Shown here one piece after another: positions 15,715 through 24,464 of a stretch of DNA of 64,000 nucleotides. Each line of letters begins with the position of its first letter. Within the stretch, counting starts at the first letter, position 1. The notes under the pieces were generated by a model. The model made no database searches. It saw only the letters and a list, made by a program, of their open reading frames with translations, and had not been told where the DNA came from. The position numbers and the translations under genes were made by a program. The DNA lies in assembly GCF_049331405.1 (NCBI RefSeq), contig NZ_CP186274.1:868001-932000 (forward strand), given 5' to 3'. The DNA is from PoT sp049331405. GTDB lineage: Bacteria > Planctomycetota > Planctomycetia > Isosphaerales > Isosphaeraceae.

Positions 15715-18126
15715 TCACTTGGCCGAGCTGACGCTCGCCCCCGAGCTCTTCTGGCCCTTGACGCTGGCCGGCTTGCCCGAGTAGCGGATCTGGGAGCCGG
15801 ATGCGATGACGTAGCTCAGGCTCTTGTTGACGTGGATCCGGGCCAGGGTCGCCCCTTCGAGGAAGAGTCCGGCGTCGTCGACACTCAACCCCGCGAGCTT
15901 GAACTGGCTGGATCCGCCCCCCTTGAGCTGGAGCGAGGCCGCCTTGCCGGCGAGCTGGATGTCGCCCGAGCCCTCGGCCACGACCTGGACTTCCCGGGCA
16001 TCCAGGATGAGTTTGCTCAGGTCGACATGGCTCGAACCGTTCGACTCAATCTTCGCGCCTCCGGCCGCGCCGACGAGCTTGACGGTGCTGGAGCCCTCGG
16101 CCTCGATCTGGACCTCGGGCGCCGTGACGGTCCCTTCGAGAACGCTACTCCCGTTGACGTCCGCCCGGAACGGCTGGTCGCCGGACTGGACGTTGACGTG
16201 GGCGTGGGTGCTGCCGTCGAGCTCGAGGCTGGCGACCTTGATCGGGAATTCCGCGAGGCGGAGCCGGCTCGTCCCGTCGGCCGAGATCTTGGCGGTCCCC
16301 GCGCCGCCGGTGAGGCTGACAGAACTCGTCCCGTCCGCCTCGAGGTCGAGGGACTCCACCGCGAGTTCGCCGACGAGGGTGCTCGCTCCGTCGATGTCGG
16401 CCTCGAACTTCGGCTCGCCGCGGAACCCCTTGAGGGTCGCCTTCGAGGCCCCGTCGAGTGCGAGCTTCTCCAGTCTGGGCAGGGTGATCTCGACCTTGAG
16501 CGGCAGCTTGGTCCGATAGTTCAGGTTCGGCTCCATCTCGATGCTGAGCGAGGGCCCCTTCTGGGTGACGCGGATGTGATCCTGGAGGTTGTCGTCGGTG
16601 GTCGTGACGAGCTTGAAGGCGTCCCCCTTCACGATCTCGGCCTGGAAGGTTGAGGCGATGGCGATCGCCGAGAACTCGGCCGCCTCCCAGGTCTTCGACG
16701 AGGCCGTGCCCGAACCCGTGATCGTCTGGCGAGAGTCCCCGCCGCCGTTGAACAGGAACCGGAACAGGCCGCCCCGGCGCGGGGCCTTCGCCGTCGCGTT
16801 CGCATTCGGGGGCGTGGGCGGGACCGGCGGGGCGAAGACGCCGGCCGGCGTGGTCGGGAGGGGCGGAAGCTCATCGCCGTTGGCCAGGAAGAAGGCGAAT
16901 ACAGATCCCAGCATCAAGCCGATGGCGGTCTTGGTCTTCCAACCCATCTTGCGGAAGGGCTTCCTGACTCTGGCCCTGGCCCGGGAAGCCGGCGTTCGCT
17001 GGAGGTCGGCGAGCTGGCGCTGGAGGACGTCCGCGACTTCCTCGGCCGAGCCATAACGACGGCCGGGGGCCTTGGCGTGGAGCTTCTCGACGACGGCGGC
17101 GAGGCCTTCGGGGATATCGGGGTTGATCTCGCGGAGCGGCCGGGCCCGGTCGTCGCGCACCCGGAGCAGGACAGCCGGGGTCGAGTTGGCCCGGAAGGGG
17201 GGGAACCCCGCGCACATGAAGTAGAGGACACTCCCGAGCCCGAAGAGGTCGGAGCGGTGGTCGACCGCGTCGCCGTTGGCCTGCTCGGGCGACATGTATT
17301 GCGGGGTTCCGGCCACGACGCCGCTCTGCGTCAAGCTCGCGTCATCCACGGCGCGGGCGAGGCCGAAGTCGGACAGCTTGACGCGCTCGACCCCGTTCTC
17401 GAGCAGGATGTTCGAAGGCTTCACGTCGCGATGCACGAGCCCTTGGGCGTGCGCCGCCGCGAGCCCTTGAGCCGTCTGCACGCCGATCCTGAGGATCTCC
17501 TTGACCTCGAGGGGGCCATCGCGGTCGATCCGCTGCTGCACCGAGCGCCCGGCGATGTACGGCATCACGAGGTACGGCAGCCCCTTCCACTCGTCGACGG
17601 CGTGGATGGCGACGACGTTCTCATGCACGACGGCCGCCGCCGCCTTGGCCTCGCGGGCGAACCGGCTCCGGGCCGCCGCGCTCGTGGCCAGATTCGAGGC
17701 GAGCACCTTGATCGCGACCGTCCGGCTCAGGGCCGGGTCGAAGGCTTTCAGCACGACGCCGAAGCCCCCGCGACCCAGGACGCCGGTGACCTCATAGGCC
17801 CCGAGCTTGCCGATCGAGCCCGGGTCGGCCGAAGGGGCCAGGAAGTCGAGGCCCAGCTCGGCCCGGCTGCCCGCCTCGACCTCGTCGCGGGCAAAGGGGG
17901 GGATGTACTCGGTCTCGGGGGTCGAGGCGTCGGGGTCCGGGGCGAGCTGGCGGAGCTCCGCCCAGAGGCGGTTGCCGGCCGCGAGCCGTTCGAGCTTCTT
18001 GCGGCAGCCTTCGCAGTCGTCGAGGTGTTCGGCCAGGTCGTTGGACTCGATCGAGGTCAGCCGGTCGTCGAGGAATGACCGCAACTTCGACTCGTCGCAG
18101 TGGGTCCGATAAATCCGCGAAACCAT
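15715..18126 (-). CDS. Ser/Thr protein kinase with anti-sigma zinc motif and DUF2807 exodomain
   Basis: An 803-residue three-part membrane protein. Residues 1-60 carry H34-x3-C38-x2-C41 (EHLDDCEGC), the zinc-binding pattern of anti-sigma (zf-HC2/ZAS) domains. Residues about 109-375 are a Hanks-type kinase: glycine loop LGRGGFG (117-123), VAIK140, HRDVKPSN (232-239), DFG (253-255) and SPEQ in the activation segment. One membrane helix follows at about 400-416. Residues about 485-770 are a repetitive beta-rich region (repeating DGSS/EGSS, SLTGGAG-type turns) of the DUF2807 kind, expected outside the membrane. It lies 12 bases downstream of the ECF sigma gene, so it probably controls that sigma factor by binding and/or phosphorylation. 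Confidence 0.9.
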   Translation of the reverse strand: MVSRIYRTHCDESKLRSFLDDRLTSIESNDLAEHLDDCEGCRKKLERLAAGNRLWAELRQLAPDPDASTPETEYIPPFARDEVEAGSRAELGLDFLAPSADPGSIGKLGAYEVTGVLGRGGFGVVLKAFDPALSRTVAIKVLASNLATSAAARSRFAREAKAAAAVVHENVVAIHAVDEWKGLPYLVMPYIAGRSVQQRIDRDGPLEVKEILRIGVQTAQGLAAAHAQGLVHRDVKPSNILLENGVERVKLSDFGLARAVDDASLTQSGVVAGTPQYMSPEQANGDAVDHRSDLFGLGSVLYFMCAGFPPFRANSTPAVLLRVRDDRARPLREINPDIPEGLAAVVEKLHAKAPGRRYGSAEEVADVLQRQLADLQRTPASRARARVRKPFRKMGWKTKTAIGLMLGSVFAFFLANGDELPPLPTTPAGVFAPPVPPTPPNANATAKAPRRGGLFRFLFNGGGDSRQTITGSGTASSKTWEAAEFSAIAIASTFQAEIVKGDAFKLVTTTDDNLQDHIRVTQKGPSLSIEMEPNLNYRTKLPLKVEITLPRLEKLALDGASKATLKGFRGEPKFEADIDGASTLVGELAVESLDLEADGTSSVSLTGGAGTAKISADGTSRLRLAEFPIKVASLELDGSTHAHVNVQSGDQPFRADVNGSSVLEGTVTAPEVQIEAEGSSTVKLVGAAGGAKIESNGSSHVDLSKLILDAREVQVVAEGSGDIQLAGKAASLQLKGGGSSQFKLAGLSVDDAGLFLEGATLARIHVNKSLSYVIASGSQIRYSGKPASVKGQKSSGASVSSAK

Positions 18127-18138
18127 GATTATGGGCTC

Positions 18139-18750
18139 CTAGAACTCGCCGCTCAGTTCTTGGTCGTAGTCTTCGATCTCTCGTCGTAGCCGGGCCACGA
18201 CCCGGCTCTTGTACTGGTAGACCGTGCCCAGGGACATGCCCAGGGCCTCGGCCACTTCCTTGGCGGGCTTCGCCTCGACGCCGGCATGCCAGAAGGCCTG
18301 CCAGACCGCCTCGGAGAACTCGCCTCGGATCCGCCCCGTCGCCCAGGTGAGAAGCCTGCGCCGATACTCGTTGGTGAAGAGGACGGAGTCCTCGCCATTG
18401 AGGTCGGGCTGCTCTTCGAGCAAACGCTGGATGTCGGTGTCGCCGGTCCCTTGGGGGCGCCGACGCTGGGCGGCCAGGACGTTGATGATCAGGTTGCGGG
18501 CGATCCGCGAGAGCCAGCCCCGGAATGAGCCTCGTTGCGGGTCGGGGTCGTACCGCTCGATGGCGCGAGCCACCGCGCGGAAGACGTCCTGCACGAGGTC
18601 CTGGGCGTCCGCGTCCTGCAGGCCGCGGCTCCGCGCCAGCCGATGCACGAGCGGGCCGTAGATCTCCGTGAACTCCGTCCAGGCCCGTTCGTCCCCGGGG
18701 TCGCGGAGCCGGATCAGGAGACTCGGTCGTGTGCTCGGCGATTCGTCCAT
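18139..18750 (-). CDS. ECF-type RNA polymerase sigma factor
   Basis: A 203-residue ECF sigma factor. Region 2 reads WTEFTEIYGPLVHRLAR then DAQDLVQDVFRAV and GSFRGWLSRIARNLI. Region 4 is at the C-terminus (PAKEVAEALGMSLGTVYQYKSRVVARL), a helix-turn-helix for the -35 element. The ATG at 18750 is preceded by CGGGAGG; the same frame is open for 522 bases further upstream but without sigma-like sequence. Transcription continues into the kinase/anti-sigma gene 12 bases away. A GGGAAAC-type element lies in the 200 bases upstream, but I cannot confirm an autoregulatory ECF promoter. Confidence 0.92.
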   Translation of the reverse strand: MDESPSTRPSLLIRLRDPGDERAWTEFTEIYGPLVHRLARSRGLQDADAQDLVQDVFRAVARAIERYDPDPQRGSFRGWLSRIARNLIINVLAAQRRRPQGTGDTDIQRLLEEQPDLNGEDSVLFTNEYRRRLLTWATGRIRGEFSEAVWQAFWHAGVEAKPAKEVAEALGMSLGTVYQYKSRVVARLRREIEDYDQELSGEF

Positions 18751-18978
18751 CCTGTCATCCTCCCGAGAGATACACACGCGGCGACCGAAGACTTGAATGC
18801 CAGTTCGCCCAAACCGGCGAGAATATTGTCGCAGGAATGCGAAAGTCCCGGGAGCCGTTTCCCTTTCGTCGATTTCGCGAACCTGCCGAGGGCCGAGACC
18901 TGAGGTTGTAAAACTGCGATAATCGCATTGCGTCGATCCGGTCGTGGCGCATTCCGAAAGACTTCGCAGGCTCAAGGC

Positions 18979-19668
18979 ATGAAGCTCCTCAGCGACGAAG
19001 ACCTGGAACGCTCGGCGGTCGTCGCCAACTGCCGGATGAACCGGGAGCGCAACCTCTCGGGCAGCAACGGCTATGACAAGGAGCTCGGCTTCCACCCGCT
19101 CGCGTACCTGAAAGAGCGGGGGGCCCTGATTGGACGGAGCCCCGCCTGGCTCGACCTCTGCTGCGGCTCGGGCAAGGCCCTCATCGAGGCGGCGAGCCTC
19201 ATCCGATCGGAAGGCTGGGCCCATCCCCCTCGAATCGTCGGCGTCGATCTCGTCGGCATGTTCCTCCCACACTTGCGAGAATTGAAAGGGCTCAAACTGG
19301 TCGAGGCCTCATTACGAACCTGGCAGCCCTCCGAGCCCTTCGATCTTATCACCTGCATCCACGGCCTCCACTACGTCGGCGACAAGCTCGGCGCCATCGC
19401 CCGGGCCGCCTCGTGGCTGACAGCACAGGGCCTCTTCGTGGCGAGCCTGGACCCGGCGAACCTCAAGCTCGCGGAGTCGTCGACGAGCAACCCAATCGTG
19501 GCCGAGCTTCGCCACTCCGACCTGGAATTTGACCCCAGGCGTCGATTGCTGAGATGCCGAGGCGTGAAGTCCATCGACCTCCCCTTTCGCTACCTCGGGG
19601 CCGACGACCAGGCCGGGCCGAACTACACGAGGCAGCCTGCGGTGAATTCCTATTATGAAAATGGCTGA
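18979..19668 (+). CDS. Class I SAM-dependent methyltransferase
   Basis: A 229-residue methyltransferase with motif I WLDLCCGSGKAL, motif II IVGVDLVGMF and the LITCIHGLHYVGD segment. The C-terminal part (PFRYLGADDQAGPNYTRQP) may form the substrate pocket. It is divergent from the ECF sigma gene. The substrate is unknown. ATG 18979 is chosen because upstream codons in the same frame are low-similarity basic sequence. Confidence 0.78.
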   Translation: MKLLSDEDLERSAVVANCRMNRERNLSGSNGYDKELGFHPLAYLKERGALIGRSPAWLDLCCGSGKALIEAASLIRSEGWAHPPRIVGVDLVGMFLPHLRELKGLKLVEASLRTWQPSEPFDLITCIHGLHYVGDKLGAIARAASWLTAQGLFVASLDPANLKLAESSTSNPIVAELRHSDLEFDPRRRLLRCRGVKSIDLPFRYLGADDQAGPNYTRQPAVNSYYENG

Positions 19669-19754
19669 TTATGAATGCCTGAAATGAGACCGAACCGAGA
19701 GACGCCCGGGGCTCTCTGAATCGACCAGGGGATCGTATCCGGAGGGCCATCGCC

Positions 19755-20657
19755 GTGAGCACGCTGCAACGCCTGACCGACCAGAATCTGATCAAGCCGC
19801 CGCGCTGGCTGCCGGGGAACGTCCAGTACGAGACGATCATGGGATCGGTCGCCTACGGGGTCTCGTCCGACACCAGCGACGTCGACATCTACGGCTGGGC
19901 CATCCCGCCTCGCGACGACATCTTCCCGCACCTCCGCGGCGAAATCCCCGGGTTCGGGGAGCCGTCGGGCCGGTTCGAGCAGTTCCAGGAGCATCACGTC
20001 AAGGATCGCAGTGCCCTGGCCGGCCACGGTCGAACCTATGACCTGACGATCTTCGGGATCGTCAAGTTCTTCTCCCTGGCGATGGACAACAACCCGAACA
20101 TCATCGACAGCCTCTTCACCCCGACGACCTGCGTTTTGCACTGCACCAGGGTCGGCACCGTTGTACGGGAGAACCGCCGGCTCTTCCTGCACAAGGGGGC
20201 CTGGTCGAAGTTCAAAGGGTATGCTTATTCACAAATGCACAAGATCGCGATCAAGCAGCCGAGGGGCAAGCGGGCCGAACTCGTCGCCGAGCACGGCTAC
20301 GACACCAAGTTCGGCTATCATGTCGTGCGCCTGATCGGCGAGGTCGAGCAGATCCTGACCGACGGCGACATCGACCTGCAGCGCGACCGCGAGACCCTGA
20401 AGGCCATCCGCCGGGGCGAGTGGACTCACGAACGCCTCCGCGCCTGGTTCGCCGAGAAGGAACTGCAACTCGAGAAGATCCACGCCGAGAGCACCCTCCG
20501 CGCCTCGCCCGACGAGTCTCGGATCAAGGCGCTCCTGCTCGACTGCCTCGAGGAGCATTACGGCAGCCTGGAAGGTTGCCTCGTCAACCCCGACCGGGCG
20601 ACCCTCGCCCTGCGCAACATCCAGGCCGAGCTCGATCGCGTGAAGGATCTCCTGTAA
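19755..20657 (+). CDS. RlaP-like predicted nucleotidyltransferase
   Basis: A 300-residue member of the DNA polymerase beta nucleotidyltransferase superfamily. The motif IMGSVAYGVSSDTSDVDIYGW provides the GS and the two catalytic aspartates. The central part (YDLTIFGIVKFFSLAMDNNPNIIDSLF) and C-terminal helices match the family of predicted nucleotidyltransferases known as RlaP (PF10127), whose members occur near RNA-ligase genes in some bacteria. No ligase is visible in this window. The GTG start is preceded by GGAGG at ten bases. A nucleotide-transfer activity on RNA or a small molecule is inferred from the fold only. Confidence 0.8.
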   Translation: MSTLQRLTDQNLIKPPRWLPGNVQYETIMGSVAYGVSSDTSDVDIYGWAIPPRDDIFPHLRGEIPGFGEPSGRFEQFQEHHVKDRSALAGHGRTYDLTIFGIVKFFSLAMDNNPNIIDSLFTPTTCVLHCTRVGTVVRENRRLFLHKGAWSKFKGYAYSQMHKIAIKQPRGKRAELVAEHGYDTKFGYHVVRLIGEVEQILTDGDIDLQRDRETLKAIRRGEWTHERLRAWFAEKELQLEKIHAESTLRASPDESRIKALLLDCLEEHYGSLEGCLVNPDRATLALRNIQAELDRVKDLL

Positions 20658-20797
20658 CCGAGGCGGTGCCGGGGCCCTGGGGATCGCGGGCGGAAGTCGT
20701 TAATCTCTGGGGGGCATGACCGAATGCCTTCTGGCCGGGGATGGGCCCTGGCCTTGAGGTCGGGCCTCCTCGGCGAGGCACACCGGAGCCGCTTTTG

Positions 20798-21772
20798 ATG
20801 GACGCCGTGTTCCGCCCTCGAAAGTCGTACCTCTACCAGAGTGCGGGGGGATTGGCCGCGTTCCTGCTGTGGGCCGCGGCGGGAATGTCTATCGCATACT
20901 TCGACCCGGGGGTGAAGCATCGGCTCCTCGCGATGGCCCTGATAGCCGGCATCCCCATGACGATGGCGATACTCTCCGCCTTCCTACTCGCGATTGCCTG
21001 GACCGAAGAGTTGCAGTTCTCCGGCGACCGGCTCATCCACCGGTTCCTCAACCGCCAGAGGGAATTCCTCCTGTCGGAGTCCACCAGGGCGCAATGGCGG
21101 ACGACGAGAACCAGCGGCAAGCTCATCCTGAGGAGCGGCTCGGAAAAGCTCTCGATCGATTTCGACACTTATGAGCCGGACGCCCGCGAGTCGATCATCC
21201 GGCAGGTGCGGGAGAAACTCGCCCCCGAGGCCCAGGAGGGCTGGGACTACTTCGAACAGAGGCAGTCGAAGCTCGAGCGGCGAAGGACCGGCACCAAGCC
21301 TGGCCCCGGCGAGATTCTCATCAGCCGTCGCCGCTATGATCGAATGCTGATGCCGGCCCTCGTGGTGACGAGCATCCTCGGGGCGATCCTCTGGAGATTG
21401 ACCGGCAAGTCGGCTCTGTTCGTCGTCCCGCAACTCGCCGTCCTCGCGGGCTGGGCGTTGTTGCGGTTCGCGACCCCGACTCAGGGGCTCGTGACCCCCA
21501 AGATCACCCTCGCGAAGGACCCCGCCGTGGTGCGCTACCCTCCGTATTTCGTCCCCTGGTCGGCGGCGGTCCTCGTCGGCCTGTTCATCTGCCTGGCGTT
21601 CCACCGCCGGCTGTCTTACCCCGTCGCGACGTTCATCGCCCTGGCCTCTCTCTTCTACGGCCCGTTCATCTACGAGACCATCCGCCTGCAAAAAAGGCGA
21701 TCCCAGTACTCGCGCGAGGCCGCCGAAAAGAGTCGCGCCGAGGCCGTCGCCGACCCCTGGCCGCTCGACTGA
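20798..21772 (+). CDS. Hypothetical membrane protein with PH-like middle region
   Basis: A 324-residue protein starting MDAVFRPRKSYLYQ, with GGAG nine bases before the ATG. Two hydrophobic helices near the N-terminus (residues about 17-70) are followed by a soluble stretch (ELQFSGDRLIHRFLNRQRE, KLILRSGSEKLSIDF) that resembles the bPH-type beta barrels of small membrane proteins. Three or four more helices and a charged C-terminal tail follow. The function is unknown. The frame is open further upstream but shows no export or membrane sequence there. Confidence 0.62.
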   Translation: MDAVFRPRKSYLYQSAGGLAAFLLWAAAGMSIAYFDPGVKHRLLAMALIAGIPMTMAILSAFLLAIAWTEELQFSGDRLIHRFLNRQREFLLSESTRAQWRTTRTSGKLILRSGSEKLSIDFDTYEPDARESIIRQVREKLAPEAQEGWDYFEQRQSKLERRRTGTKPGPGEILISRRRYDRMLMPALVVTSILGAILWRLTGKSALFVVPQLAVLAGWALLRFATPTQGLVTPKITLAKDPAVVRYPPYFVPWSAAVLVGLFICLAFHRRLSYPVATFIALASLFYGPFIYETIRLQKRRSQYSREAAEKSRAEAVADPWPLD

Positions 21773-21813
21773 ATCGGCCTCGAGGCCGATGTCTTTGCTC
21801 CTGTGAGAGGTGT

Positions 21814-22737
21814 TCAGACATAAGGGAACGTCGGGAAGTCGGGATATCCCCCTTGGTTAATCACATCACACCAGTGTTTGATGGGGCAGTCGGTATCCGG
21901 CTTGAGAGCCGAGCAACGCTCAAGGTAACGGAGGACGACCTCGCGTTCACCCTCGTAAAGGAGATCGTTCGCCAGGCGCCAGTCGAATTCAATCGGAGGG
22001 GTGTCGATGTCGATGGATGCCAGGAGGTGAGACTTCGCCGACTCGATATCACCGGCTGATAGATCGATTCGACCGAGGATGGTATGAGCCTTATTGATCG
22101 CGTGGGCTGAGCCCGAGCATTCTCCGATGAAGAGCATCCGGGAGAGGAGGTCTTCGGCGATGCTCCTCGCCTTATCGTTAAGGTCGGCGTCCATGTAGAG
22201 TCGACAAAGCATGCTTGACAAGAAAATATGATCGGAATCGGTTGCGTCGAGTTCGACCGCATGTTCGATCTGGGCGGTGCTTTCCATCAGCCATTTCCGC
22301 GAGCTGTCCTGATGGAACCTGGCCTTACACAATGAGATGAATCGATACGTCATTCCTAGCATGCCGGGCCAGGTCGCGGAGTTGGGCTCGACAGTCTGGG
22401 CACGCAGGATGAAACGATGCCAGTCGTTGATCCCTTCCCGGATGGCATCCGCCGGATCATCGGGGGCCAGGTCGCCGATGCTGAAATCGCGGTCTTGCCA
22501 CCACAGGTTGTTCAGCGTCACTTCTCGGACCCGGGGGCTTTTGTCGCCGAGGTCGGCGATCATCCTGGGATAATCCCAGTCCGTTGAAGGAAGGTCATCG
22601 AGCGTGAAATCGACCTCGCCAAAGTCGTCGAGTTCCGGCTGAGGCCCGGGCGAGCCCTCGATGATCGTTTCTTCGCACCAGGGGCAGGGCCCGCGACGGA
22701 TCTGGGGATGCGTGACGTCGCAATCCGAGGGTGACAT
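21814..22737 (-). CDS. Hypothetical helical-repeat (TPR-like) protein with CxxC
   Basis: A 307-residue soluble protein. The N-terminus has GPCPWCEETI, half of a zinc ribbon, then an acidic segment. Residues about 90-290 are helical with spacing suggestive of tetratricopeptide-like repeats (HIFLSSMLCRLYMDADLNDKARSIAEDLL, read as adjacent helices). The function is unknown. It is less GC-rich at third positions than its neighbours. It lies upstream of and convergent with the membrane protein at 20798-21772. Confidence 0.6.
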   Translation of the reverse strand: MSPSDCDVTHPQIRRGPCPWCEETIIEGSPGPQPELDDFGEVDFTLDDLPSTDWDYPRMIADLGDKSPRVREVTLNNLWWQDRDFSIGDLAPDDPADAIREGINDWHRFILRAQTVEPNSATWPGMLGMTYRFISLCKARFHQDSSRKWLMESTAQIEHAVELDATDSDHIFLSSMLCRLYMDADLNDKARSIAEDLLSRMLFIGECSGSAHAINKAHTILGRIDLSAGDIESAKSHLLASIDIDTPPIEFDWRLANDLLYEGEREVVLRYLERCSALKPDTDCPIKHWCDVINQGGYPDFPTFPYV

Positions 22738-22818
22738 GGTATTGCGCCCTGGAGTGGCTCCATCGTCGGGCGGGGATTCGCCCCGGCTCGGGGCGTGGTC
22801 CCCGGAACGCAGACCAGT

Positions 22819-24243
22819 TTACGCGAAGATCTCGGTGATCGGCATCCCGCCGTGGGCGATGTGGATCGGCCGGTCGGTGAGGTCGTTGACGAACATCTGG
22901 GAGTCGACGCCCAGCAGGTGATACATCGTGGCCACGAGGTCCCCGGGGGTGACCGGGTGGTCGTTGACGTGGGCGCCGATCCGGTCGCTCGAGCCGTGGA
23001 CGTAGCCTTGCTTGACCCCCGCGCCGAACAGGAGGGCGAAGCCGCATTGCGGCCAGTGGTCGCGCCCGGCCTTGCCGTTGATCCGAGGGGCTCGGCCCAT
23101 CTCCCCCATGATGACGACGAGGGTGTCGTCGAGCATGCCCCGACACTCCAGGTCTTCCAGGAGCGTGGAACCGATCTCGTCGAGGTTGGGGATGTTGAAG
23201 TCCCGCATCAGCGAGAAATTCTTCTCGTGCGTGTCCCAGTGGCCCGAGCCGCGAGATTCGGTCGTCATGGCGACGAACGTGACCCCCGCCTCGACGAGCT
23301 TGCGCGCGACGAGCAGGCTCGTGCCGAAGAGGGAGGTGCCGTAAGGCTTGCGGACGTGCTCGGGCTCGCTCGCGAGGTCGAAGGCGTGGCGGGCCCGGCT
23401 CGAGGTGAGGAGCTCGATCGCCTTGCGCTGGAAGTGGTCGAGCGTGGCGAATTCGCGCGAGCCTTCGAAGCCGGTGAGCTGGCGATCGAACTCGTCGAGC
23501 ATCTTCGTGCGGTTGCGGAAGCGGTCGATGGTCAGTTCCGGCATGGAGCCTACGGAGGGCAGGCGTGGCTCGCCTACCGGGGCGATCGGCTCGTAGAAGT
23601 TCGCGAGCTGGTCGAATTCGCGGTCGAACTTGGGGTCGCAGTCGGTGAAGAGCGGGTCGTACTGTCGCCCGAGATATCCGCCGTAAGGCCCCGCCCGGCG
23701 CAGGCCCTGGCTGTAGCCCGGGAGGGCCGGCAGAAAGACGGAGCAGGGGAGGTCACTCGGCCCGAGGCCGAGATACTGGCAGACGGCCGCGATCCCCGGG
23801 TGGTCGGTGCGCTTGGCGTAGTAGTTCTCGCGGTCATCGCCGCCGGTAAATCCGGTCAGGAGGGCGTAGGGATTGTGGCTGTTGTACCCGTGCGTCACCG
23901 AGCGGATCAGCGTCCCCTTGTGCATCCACTTCGCGAGCCTGGGCATGTGCTCGCAGACCTGGATGCCCGGCAGGCTCGTCGCGATCGGCTTGTATTCGCC
24001 CCGGATCTCGGCGGGGGCGTCGGGCTTCATGTCGAACATGTCGATATGACTGGGCCCGCCGTACAGGTTGACCAGGATGATCGACTTCGCCCGCGCCGGG
24101 TGGCCGGCGGATTGCTCCTTCGCGCGGAGCAGTCGCGGCAGGGTCATCGACCCGAAGAGGGACAGGCCCCCGACTCGCAAGAGCTCGCGGCGAGTCGTCC
24201 CGTCGCAAACCGTGGCACCGCCACTCCCGAGAACGCGCAGCAT
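22819..24243 (-). CDS. DUF1501 domain protein, Tat-exported
   Basis: A 474-residue planctomycete-type DUF1501 protein, related to the alkaline phosphatase/sulfatase fold. The N-terminus TTRRELLRVGGLSLFG is a twin-arginine signal. Family blocks include NLYGGPSHIDMFDMKPDAP, RSVTHGYNSHNPYALLTGF, GHWDTHEKNF, VVIMGEMGRAPRINGKAGRDHWP and HVNDHPVTPGDLVATMYHLLG. These genes usually sit next to a DUF1549/DUF1553 cytochrome partner; none is adjacent here, so this copy is an orphan. The enzymatic role is not established. Confidence 0.92.
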   Translation of the reverse strand: MLRVLGSGGATVCDGTTRRELLRVGGLSLFGSMTLPRLLRAKEQSAGHPARAKSIILVNLYGGPSHIDMFDMKPDAPAEIRGEYKPIATSLPGIQVCEHMPRLAKWMHKGTLIRSVTHGYNSHNPYALLTGFTGGDDRENYYAKRTDHPGIAAVCQYLGLGPSDLPCSVFLPALPGYSQGLRRAGPYGGYLGRQYDPLFTDCDPKFDREFDQLANFYEPIAPVGEPRLPSVGSMPELTIDRFRNRTKMLDEFDRQLTGFEGSREFATLDHFQRKAIELLTSSRARHAFDLASEPEHVRKPYGTSLFGTSLLVARKLVEAGVTFVAMTTESRGSGHWDTHEKNFSLMRDFNIPNLDEIGSTLLEDLECRGMLDDTLVVIMGEMGRAPRINGKAGRDHWPQCGFALLFGAGVKQGYVHGSSDRIGAHVNDHPVTPGDLVATMYHLLGVDSQMFVNDLTDRPIHIAHGGMPITEIFA

Positions 24244-24411
24244 GGCAACCCCGCCTCTCTTCCCCTCGGGAATACCGCACGACCACCGAATGTTTAACCG
24301 GCGTGGAACATCCTAGCGCCGAAAGGGCGCGGATGCAAGAGTCGATCGGGGCGGGAGGGATCGGTGGAGTATGAGAATCCCACGCGAACGTGTGATGGGG
24401 CGGGATGCCAA

Positions 24412-24449
24412 CGGGAGCCCTCGAGGTATCGAATCTCGAAGGGCTCCCG
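24412..24449 (-). terminator. Strong hairpin downstream of leuA
   Basis: CGGGAGCCCT (24412-24421) pairs perfectly with AGGGCTCCCG (24440-24449), and an inner GAG/CTC pairing extends the stem. The T tract after it on the minus strand is poor (CGTTGG), so it may be a terminator or a 3' stabilising stem. Confidence 0.55.
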
Positions 24450-24464
24450 GTTTCAACTCGATCC

